DNA from: Salminus brasiliensis
Taxonomy: Eukaryota > Chordata > Actinopteri > Characiformes > Bryconidae
Length of the DNA stretch: 64,000 nucleotides
Direction: 5' to 3'
Assembly: GCF_030463535.1 (NCBI RefSeq)
Contig: NC_132878.1
Location: forward strand, 22,635,925 to 22,699,924
The stretch's first letter is position 1. Every line of letters begins with the position of its first letter. Positions 24,050 through 34,400 of the stretch are shown in pieces. The translations under genes and the position numbers were made by a program. Below the pieces are notes generated by a model. That model was not told the DNA's origin, did no database searches, and saw only the letters and a program-made list of their open reading frames with translations.

Positions 24050-24515
24050 ATATTGCCATCTTCCTCATGCTTTCTGAGAGTTTTTCTTGTTGAGTCTTGG
24101 TTCCTCTCAGGGGTTCTTCCTCAGGTTCTCAGAGATTCTTCTTTTGAGTCTTGGTTCCTCTCAGGTGTTCTTCCTCAGATTCTCAGAGATTCTTCTTTTG
24201 AGTCTTGGTTCTTCTTAGTGGTTCTTCCTCAGGTTCTTAGAGATTCTTCTTTTTGAGTCTTGGTTCCTCTCAGTGGTCGTTCCTCAGGTTCTTAGAGATT
24301 CTTCTTTTTGAGTCTTGGTTCCTCTCAGTGATTCTTCCTCAGGTTCTCAGAGATTCTTCTTTTGGAGTCTTGGTTCCTCTCAGTGGTTCTTCCTCAGGTT
24401 CTCAGAGATTCTTCTTTTGAGTCTTGGTTCCTCTCAGTGGTTCTTCCTCAGGTTCTCAGAGATTCTTCTTTTGAGTCTTGGTTCCTCTCAGTGATTCTTC
24501 CTCATGCTATTATAG
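24050..24515 (+). repeat. Minisatellite, about eight units of 54-55 bp
   Basis: The word GAGTCTTGG recurs at 24092, 24146, 24200, 24255, 24310, 24365, 24419 and 24473, giving periods of 54, 54, 55, 55, 55, 54 and 54. Each unit contains GGTTCCTCTCAG, GTTCTTCCTCAG and AGAGATTCTTCTT. Units are about 90% or more alike, so the array is young. Because 54 is a multiple of three, parts translate as a repeated 18-residue frame, but the 55-bp units break it. Confidence 0.95.
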
Positions 24516-25734
24516 AGTTTCTTGATTACAAACACAGATTCAAGGCCCTGTAACAACGTGCAAACATGCATGAGATGAGGTTTGAGATGTGCAAGATGTG
24601 TATTACTGTGCATAACTTTAAAATGGAGTTGATATGAATTTAATTGACAGACACTTCTATCAAGGGCTCATTGAATTTGGCGCTCCTAATATATTAATTT
24701 GTTAATCGTTATTACAGCATTGATCTTTGCAATATTGAATACTGCATATAGACGGGTTTCTGAGCATCGTTATCATAGAGATGCATGCGCAACCAGGGGG
24801 CAGAAAGCAAACAAAACAGTCTTCATGCTACAGAGCAACAATGACAAGAAGTTGTTGTGTAGTAAACTTCTGCTTTTTACAGCTGCTGTTTTACACTCAG
24901 CTGTGTCGGAGGCCTACCCAGCAGCGCTGTACAAAGGGCATTAGGTCGCATGGAAATGTAAACAGACGGAGTCGCTTAGTCATAAACGAGCTGTGTAAGT
25001 GTGTGTGTGTGTGTGTGACGGGTGTTTTTTTTCTCATGACCATGCTTTCATGTATCACAACCCCGATAAAACACAGCTCTATCACAGCTCAGATAAACAC
25101 AGCTACCTAATACAGTAGCTATGTTCATTACTTCATCTCCTACCACTTCTATAGAAGAAACCCAAAGGTTCACGGTTGTAAATGGTTCTATAGCTTGAGA
25201 AGTGTATTGCAAAAGATAAATGCTTTTGTTTAGAAAAAGGCAATTTTACTAGATAAATAATAATAATAAGTGAAACACGTCTGAAAATGTTAAATGGTCT
25301 TAAAATATTCTTATAAGAATCCCTAAATGAGAAAGATAAAATATAAGGTAAAATATCTAGATTTAATGGGGCTTTTATAACGGAAAAGTGAATGTTTTCT
25401 GAAGTAAAGGAGTGACATGTAAGTTTTAAAGTTCGCTCCCCCGTCAAGGCCATATATGGAAATTGAGCTTTAAAACTTCCACACTTTGGTACTCCCATTC
25501 ATATTGCTCAATGTTTCAGTTCTAAGGACTTTTTGAACAAGGCACTATACAGGACAGCCAGTCAAAGCAAGCTCATTTATTTTATATTTAATTGAACCAC
25601 CAAGAACAAACAACTGATATTTAGATTTTGTCTCAAATTGATACAGGATACGTTAATTTCTGTTCATAACTGTTGTTACCGTTTTGGGAGTTGAGCAACC
25701 TTCTTCAAATTACATTGCCAATGGTAATCCTCAG

Positions 25735-26850
25735 GGTCCAGTTTCAAAATGATTCAACCCCCTGAAAAGAATCCCACATAAGAGCACGCATTTGCAAATC
25801 AGGTGGCAAATCAGGAGCTTCATCATTGAATCAGGTGTTCTTGAGATAAAACATCTAATAAAACAAATATTTGGACAGGCTAGGGGGTTGTTGACTGTGA
25901 CGTTTGATTGCATGTTAGAAATATGGCAAGAGAGTCAAGAGAGTTGTCCAAAACGTTCAGAGAAGAGTTCACCGCCTTGCACAAACAAGGAAAATAATAC
26001 AGACAGAGAGGCACTCTTAGAGATCCAGGAACACTGGCTACACTACTTGGATGTTGCAGAAGGAGGGAACCATCAAATTCCTGTGTAGACAGATGATCAC
26101 AAATCCAACAAGTATCAAGTATTGGTGGCAGCAGACACTAAGGTTTTAGTTTGCACAGTAAGGTGACTACTAAGCGCTGAAGGTCTTCATACCCGTACAC
26201 TTCTGCTGACCCAAAAGCACACGAATAGTCGGCTCCAATCTGCTCAAAACCAAACCAGAAAGCCAGTGAAGCAATGAAACAAAACTGGATCTTTTCCGGC
26301 CCATAAATCAGCAGTATGTCTGGAGGAGGACAAATGAATGAATGGTGGTGGCTCAGTGATGCTCTGGTTCTGCTTTGCTTCCTGTGACACTGGAAACCTG
26401 CAGTGTGTGAAGTCCACAGTCCTCGAAGTCCTCAAAGGCTTTGTTTCAGAAGAAGTCCGGGAAGATTCTGGATAGATGGTGGGATTTGCAGATTTGCAGC
26501 ATGCAAACCCAAGAGTATTAGTGAACTAAAAGCCACTGCCCATGAAGAATGGGCTAGGATTCCTCAGGAATGCTTCCAGAAGCTGGTGTCTGGCTATGCA
26601 TCACATTTGCAGCAGATCTTAACAGCAAAAGGATGCTCTATTAAGAACTAAAGACGCATGCCGTTAATGGGTTGAATAGTTGTGAGGTAAGACTGAGGTA
26701 GTCATTCTGTGTTGAAGGTGGAGAAAGTCCTTGTTCTATTAGTTGTGTCAAGCATGTTTGATTGGTTTATTGCAAGCAGATGAACGTTTTAAAAAATATT
26801 GCTAATAAACCTTATTTGTAGTGGGGGTTGAATAATTGCAATTGCAACTG
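25735..26850 (+). mobile_element. Decayed Tc1-like element with transposase pseudogene
   Basis: The ends are inverted (left GATTCAACCCCC near 25752, right GGGGGTTGAATAATTGCAA near 26825-26845). The transposase start is at 25923 (MARESRELSKTFREEF, ALHKQGK), followed by scrambled frames. Later pieces include TQKHTNSRLQSAQNQT, GGGSVMLWFCF and the C-terminal block ISELKATAHEEWARIPQECF ending LTAKGCSIKN at about 26650. Frameshifts, stops and deletions make it inactive. Confidence 0.85.
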
Positions 26851-27801
26851 TACCACACCATCAGAGGTTTTGTGGAGGCCATGTCTCTCTCTCTCTGTTT
26901 TGGTGGCATGAGGAAGACCTACACAATGTCAAGAGTTTTTAATTTCGGTTGGTATATATGCATAGACAACAATTCCAGTTATTCATGTCATTTTGTTTTC
27001 TTTTAGAGACAATGCCAGCAAAACAACTGTGGTTTGGTGTTTAAAAAGGGAGTTATATTTTAGCTCACACTCTTCTCGTATTCATACCTTGAGCTCTTGA
27101 GAATGTGTTTCAGAGCAGAATGTGTTTTTAATAGGCGTAAACGCTCCGAAAATGCAGGCAGGGCCAAAACAAACGGACCAACTTCTTTCCTGTCTGCCCT
27201 GTGGAGGAAAGAGCGTGCACACACGTTGTTTAGAACCGAAACAATGAAAGAACCACAGATGTATTGTCATTCCCAGAGAAAGGGCTGAACACAGAGTATA
27301 TCCAATAGGCTGACATTGTGTTTTTTCTCGTTAGGTTTTTTCCCAGTTTGTGCTTTGTAGAGCTGGTTGCTACACATGACTGAAAATGTTTCCCTCTTGT
27401 TTGCGGTGAAGCCATGTGGCATCCCTTACTTGATGACTATGTGCTAAGCAGCTGTGCAGCGTCTCTGTGATGTGGAAAATGCACAATGGCAGCGTCAGAG
27501 CTAACCGCTGCCTCAAGGCAAACGGCTAACATTAATGGCTTCTAAACCGACTGACATTGATGGCAAATGCTTAAGGCTTTGAGGCATTGATTGCCTGGCT
27601 TGTTTTCATTGCTCAAAGTTAGCTTCAGGACTTTTCCGATAGGTTGTACGTCTTCTCTCTGTGATTGTAGCAAACAAACCAATAGTGACACGATCAAATG
27701 CAGCCTTAAAAGTAAACATCTGGAAACTGCTGTTCCAAAGATTTGGAACCACTTTTTATATTAAAGCATTTTTAAATATTACAGGACGATGACTAAATCC
27801 T

Positions 27802-27975
27802 GCACCTAATAATTGGGGTTACACACAGGGCCCAGTCCATCCCGTTTCCCCTATGTTCTAATCACCCACTACATTGCATGCTCTATTAGCACCTAACAAT
27901 TAAGGTTACACATACGGTCCAGCCCTTTCCCTTATCTCATACTCTAATCACAAACAACATTGCAAGCTCTTCATA
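27802..27975. repeat. 87-bp tandem duplication (two diverged copies)
   Basis: The segment beginning GCACCTAATAATTGGGGTTA at 27802 recurs at 27889 as GCACCTAACAATTAAGGTTA. The copies match in order through CCAG-CC, CTAATCAC, ACATTGCA and AGCTCT-type words, and differ at about one site in five. Confidence 0.8.
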
Positions 27976-28415
27976 GGAGTTATCAGGTAGACCCCATCAG
28001 ATAGTCAGTGTTTAGCTGAATTAATTAATAAAATTTTTTATTATTAACACCATTCAAAGTGTTTTTATTAAATATTTGGAGATTATGCAATATTTGAAGT
28101 AATTTGAGAACAGTAATATAAGGTAGTTTTATATTTGGGGTTGGGTTACCTTATTTGAGATTTGACCACTTGTTGAACAAAAGGCATTGATATTATACAG
28201 CTTCTCTGTCATTCCAGAATCATCTACAGCTCTGTTCTTTATTCTGAACACATCTAAAATGTCTTCTCACAAATTATTTGAAACCTTTGAAGGTGAACAG
28301 GTTGAACACATTGGAATAGTTTTGGGATTTGTTTTAGTGAAAACATCTAAACATTTGTGTGTACACTGATTATGTTCATTTACCTTTTTTCCTTTTAATA
28401 GAATCGGTTTGAAGC

Positions 28416-31400
28416 ATGACAGACACCATGTTTGGCAGTGGGAACAGCCAGTGGGTTTGCCCCAATGATCGACAGCTAACCCTGAGGGCCAAGTAAGTCT
28501 TTCTACAGTTCTGATGCTGTGCAGGAAAAGCGTTTATAAAAGCATATGTCTCTCTTGTGTAATCAAGTGTAGCTTAAAATGGAAATAGGAATGTGTTGTT
28601 AGTAGGGGTAAAAAAATACACAGAAGTCACATTCCAGTTTACACCATGGTTTCAACCTCACTGTTTGGTACAAGGACAAAAAATCTTTTCATGAAAGATT
28701 TCTTTCATTTATTTCAGACACCAGTTTGCTTGAGCAGCTTAAAGCTTAAGTCAGAGATTCCCAAACCTTTTCAGTACAAGACCCACCTGTATTTACGTTT
28801 ACTAGTATACTGTTCTTTTATAAAATAATAAATGATAAAATAATACATAAAATAATAAAATAATGACCTTTTTTGTTCCATGTTCAGCACTAATCTTCAG
28901 TATGAATGCATTCATACAGTTTGATCTTGACACGACAAAGCTGTTGAGAAACTGGGGCTGAGCTGGGGTCAGACAGCTGCTATGTATCCTATCACCCTTA
29001 CTATAGGCAGTTGTTGTACTGGTGTTTTACTGGAAAATAACCCAGTAATAAGTCACTGCAGACAAAGGGGATTATTTGTTACATGATTCTAGTGTCAGGG
29101 AGCTCGCAGCATGCAGCAGAAATTGACTTTTTCTTTCAGAAGCTTCAAGCATGTTTGTGCCTGCTAGATTTGATGTGATTGTGCTTGCCATGCAGGACAT
29201 TGCTAACGCAAGCTCTTTGGAGGTGCAGTGAACCGTTTTCTGTAATTTGTGCTTGTGAAATGTATTGAGAAATTATTTAGATTGATCTTCACACACATTT
29301 ATAGACTACACGTAATGTGTACCGTGTGCACCAAACCTTGCCATCCATACATTCTGTGACTGACAAGTACCTTCTGATAAAGACCGAATCTATCACTCTG
29401 CATTATTCACCTGTACACAAGCAATTGACTGCCAGCTTTAAAACTTTTTTGTGGCAGTGTGAACGGACACACTGAATTTGACCTTGGACATTGGATTTAG
29501 TGAGAAAATCAGATTTAGGTCATTTTACTTGCTGTGTGAACAGGCCTGTGTTACTGTGTCCTAAAATGCAAGCAGCAATGACAAAAATAAAACACACCCA
29601 TTATAATCAACAAAACTAGTCAAAACCAGATCATCAGCTGATAGCTCATGATTTGTATCCAGAGTAACTGACTGAAGCATACAAACATATTCAAGGAATC
29701 AAGATAAGGGCCTTATAGCTTCATGTACTTCACTATAGCTTTGTAGTAGAACAGTAGAACCAAGGGTGCGGTTTATATATTTTTTTATTAAGGAAAGTAC
29801 AGTGCTATACAAAAAATAAGAATTAATTTCCAGTCAAAATGGCCATTAAACCCAAGAAAAAAGATAGAAAACATATTTACCAGACACCTCAACAACTAAA
29901 TATAATATCAGATGTGTCAGTATTTAGAGTGTAAACTCTTTATGCTATTATAGTTATCCACTCCTCTGAGATGGAAGAAGGACATTTTCTGCTTCTCACC
30001 ATTTATGTTATCAAACACATTCAGTGATATTGGACTCTGGCATGGTCAGTCCATTTGCTTTTCACAGAAAAAAGAAGATGTTTTATATAAACTTTTTCAA
30101 ATTCTTCCAGTTTTTTTGGAAACTGTTTAATCACTTATGTTTCACAATAATCACAATTGATGTATATTATATTATTTAATTAAAACAATTAAAAAACAAA
30201 AGACTTAATGGCCGTTTGGATTGGACATTAAATTAAATTAAATTAAACACATTACACAATATGAGACCCATATTACCCATAGATATTTTCAGGGGGAAAA
30301 GGGGGCAGGGTGTTTGGAGAGCCATTATCTTCATAGATTAATGCAGTTTTTTTTATTTTGAATAGATCTCTTTAATTGTAAAATATATTTCTGAGCATAT
30401 TGTGGATATCAGAGATTAAAGAACACTGAGCAATGAAGCATTTCAATATAAGTGCAAGTAGTCCTGAGTACAGCACTATAAAAAATCACTGTACTAAGCA
30501 TAAGTATGTTTGTTTGAATAGTTTTTATCAATCTGTTGCTACTAATGCATGTCAAAATATCGCTGTAAATTTTGCGTATCGTGAAAATGTCTTCAAATAT
30601 GTGATAATACTTTTACCATATCGCCCAGCCCTAGTCACTGTACTTTTCTACTTGTCAAACATACATTCTATCTACATGTGGCCTTTGTTGTGCGTGTGTG
30701 TGTGTATGTTTGACCAGGCTACACACTGGGTGGTCTGTGCATACATTCCAGTCAGAGAAGCAGAGGAAGGCCCAGGCACTGGACAAAAGGGAGCTGGACA
30801 TCATCCTGAGTGTCATCCGCAGAGCTGAACACCTCGAGCTCATTGAGCAGCACAGGATCGGGTAGAGCTTTTATCTGTCTGCATCGCTCTTGTCCGTTCT
30901 CTCTGAATGCCCTTTTGAGCTGCCGCTCACTAAAGCTGCTGTAGCTGTAGTGCTTTGACACGGACCGTCTTTGAATTTACATGAGATCTGAGCCTCTTGC
31001 TCGAGCAGGAAAGGTCATAACCTTTACTGATAATGTTAATCTGTACAAGGCCTGAGTGCTGTTATGATAGATGATGGTGTTTTATGGCAGTATATTATTA
31101 TGGCATTTAACTTTAGAACTTCTTGGAATGTTGTATTACTGTTTGAAATAAATAAATAACTTCACTGAGGTGTGTGTTTTGCAGGCGACTAATTGAGCGT
31201 TTAGAGAACATGAGGAGGTCAGCGGTGGGAAACGGGCTGTCTCAGTGTTTGCTGTGTGGGGAGGCTCTGGGGCTGCTTGGAACTCCTTCGGTGCTCTGTC
31301 TGGACTGTTGCAAGGTAAAACACACTGCTGCTACTTTTGCCTCTTTCCCCCCTCCGGCCAGACTATAATTTATTACCACTGTCCTTACTGTACTATAAAA

Positions 31401-34400
31401 TCATTATCACCACATAAGTATCTACTTATACTTAAAGATGGAAAAGAATGTGTTTATTTATTTTTTTATTTGATGTATAAATATCAAGTGTGTGACTGGT
31501 TGGGGTGACAAAAGTCTATTTACAACCCTGTTCAAATTAAAAAAAGAACTAATTATTTTCTTTAAGTCTTATTAGGTAATGTTGCAGTCCCCTATGGGGC
31601 TTCTCTGGGTCCTTTTACAGTGTGTATTTAGCTATCTCAAGAGACTGCAACCAATCTCCCTGTTTTTCTTTGTTCAGCCTATCGTTAACTTGTGGCTGCA
31701 CCCCTGGCCAACATAGCCCCCTCTTCAATGTGGTTTCTTGCCAGTGCCATACTTCATTCAACTGTGCCAAATACTGTACTGTGTGATAAATAACAATACT
31801 GTGCAACATTTCTGGACCCCTTTACTACATTAAAAAAAATATATATATATATTTATATGATGCTTGTTTTGATTCTACAGCTCTCTGATTAGTACAGAGG
31901 CTGGTCTGGCTAACATGAATGCATATATTATTTCAATGCAAAACACTGTCTTTGTGCAAAAATAATGATCTCATACAGATCTGATGGAGCTGCAAACAAT
32001 ACAAAATTCACAACTGCCTCACGTTAGACCATAAATTACCAAGAAGTGATTCACAAGTTTACTGTTAAATAAAACAAAAGCAGTCTGGTGGCGAATAAGT
32101 GTTGCAAGGAAAAGTAAACTCTGTGGCAGTGCCTGGATTTCTGTATTGGTTACTAATAAAATGTAGTATGGGTATTATCTATGTCACAGTTATAGACAAA
32201 CACAATCTAATAACACACTATCAGTTGTTCTGTTCATGTATTTTATTGAGCACATTGACTAAGTAAGTAAAATTGAAAAAAATAAGTAAACCCTCACATT
32301 TAATAACTTGTAGAGCCTCCTTTGGCAGTAAATTACCCCCACTAAATGTTTCCTGTAGCTGCAAATAAAATTTGCACAATTAAATTTTGGATTGTTCCTT
32401 CCTGCAGTTCTTTGCACAAAGGCACAAACCACACTAACCTCATCTTTCTTGAGAAGAACAGATTTGTCAATCTTTGTGTGCCTTTATTTAATAGGCAAAC
32501 CAGATTTGAAACCCATTAACACAGAGGATCAATTACTTTTTCTAGTCTGCACTGTGGACCTTTACTCAAAATTGTGACATTTATAACAATGTATTCACAC
32601 ATAGCTTCATTCAACATATTCATCTTCTTCAGTTTTGTTCAGGAGACACCCAACAGTATGTCTCATGAGGCTGCCTGAGAGAAGGCTAAGAGCGGGTAGC
32701 GCTGCACTCTGGCACAAGAATCCACACGTATCTGTATTTTCCTTCTTTCAGTCACATGACATTAATGGTTTGCACAAACATCAAGCCAGTTAATCAATAA
32801 CGCAATTTATTGCTGAGGATTTTTTATTATTGAAGTTATCAACAATATATTCCCTGGCAGATTACCATGATATATGTGGAAACTATTGAGATATTGAATT
32901 GTATCTGTGCTGCCCGGTGCTGAATTGTTAACAGACTGCGTGGACAAACTCTTTATTCTTATCAGCAACATTACAAACAGAGTTTTGTAATGCTTTGGTT
33001 TGAGATTACAGTTAGGGCTGAACTGAGTGTTAGGACAAGACGAGCATCAACAAAGCCTCTAGAAAAGAGCCATTAAAGTTAACTGTTATAAGCTAAAGTC
33101 CTAAAATGAAGAAACATCTCTAACTTGTAAATGTTTTATGGCTTTTACTGAGATGCAGTTACAGTTATATGGCTTTCCCACAGTGAGATGCAGTAACTCT
33201 AAGCTTCCATGCGCTAGCAGCAGAGAGCTACACAACCAAAACCAGTGCGTTTCAGAGAGGTTGTGGCGTTGTGTTTTCAGAAGGCCAACATGACACACCA
33301 GGGGGCAGTGTGTGTCTAAATAAACTGCTCACTGTCAGTCCGCTGCCTTTTGATGTTGTTTAGACTCCGGTAGAAGGCTTTGTTTGGATTGTTTGTCCAC
33401 GGCCCTGCCCAGCTTTCAGGGTCAGCAGTTCCAGATGGAAGCAGTGATTTAACATGCTTCTCGTGCAAATCACACACACACACCAGCCATACACCAAGGA
33501 CTCACAAATGAGACAGTTTACCCATGGAGGTTTGCAGGTGGAAAAGGGGGCAGGGTGTTTAGAAAGCCATTATCTTCTTAAATAAATGCATTATTTTATT
33601 TTATTTTACATAACATGGCCCTTAATTTAGCAACATCTGTTGCAGATAAAGGTTAATGTAGCGGTGCTGATTTCTGAATATGCTGAGAATATTCTAATGG
33701 GGAAATTCTAATGACTATTAGGCTGTTAGTGCTGTAATTATTTTTTAAAGCACATATGTTCTCACACACCCAGAAAATGGTGTTAAACTGTTTTGTCATT
33801 GCCATATGGGGTCTGTCAGGTGCCAGGTGAACTTGTAGAAGAAAAGAGGAAAAAAGAAGAAAAACGGAGGCTAGATTTTGCTCGGAGCACAGCGAGAAAT
33901 AATTTTTTCCTCTATCTTCGTTCAGCTGTTTCGTTGTTTGCGAGATCTAAGGAAGGCTAATTATAAACAACCTACTCAGAGATAAATCATCTCAACTCAT
34001 CTCAATTATCTCAAATCAGAGGTTTTTGCGCCCCGCATCGTCCTCTTTGCTCGTAGGTGGCAAAGCGAGGGGTTGCTGTTTGATTTTGGCCTTGAGTAAC
34101 CATTGCTTTAGTGTAGCGCTGCAGTTAGTTGTCATTCAAAGCTGGAGGCAAATTATGCAGAGCATTCATGCTTGCTGTGAGGATTCTTTTTGGAGAGTTT
34201 GTGGAAAATTGAAGGGCCTCCTGAGTGGCCTTTCTCTCTCACTCATGTGTTGTACCTCTCTCTCTCTGTCTCTCTCTCTCTCTGTCTCTCTCTCTTTCTT
34301 TCTTGCCTTCTCTCTCCCGCAAACCAATTAAAAAAAATACAGAGCTCTTCATGAACAGGCGCAATTACTTTTGTACTTCTCCTAGCTTTTGTCTTCCATT

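Larger units (their letters stand above)
21205..28401 (+). other. Sequence upstream of the rph3al start-codon exon
   Basis: About 7.2 kb that would be a 5' UTR intron if the exon at 21022-21204 belongs to rph3al. It contains a CA run (21578-21595), a possible mariner end (23565-23602), a 54-bp minisatellite (24050-24515), a GT run near 25000, a decayed Tc1 element (25735-26850) and an 87-bp tandem duplication (27802-27975). No coding exon is recognised. Confidence 0.6.

Noticed and set aside
24050..24515. CRISPR-like direct repeats
   Set aside because: Units are contiguous 54-55 bp tandem copies with no unique spacers, and the DNA is from a vertebrate.
24053..24553. Open frames with repeated 18-residue units
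   Set aside because: They are the translation of the 54-bp minisatellite; 55-bp units break the frame and there is no promoter or splice context.
28187..28369. Short frame just before the rph3al start-codon exon
   Set aside because: No acceptor-donor pair brackets it and the known protein start matches the exon at 28402-28492.
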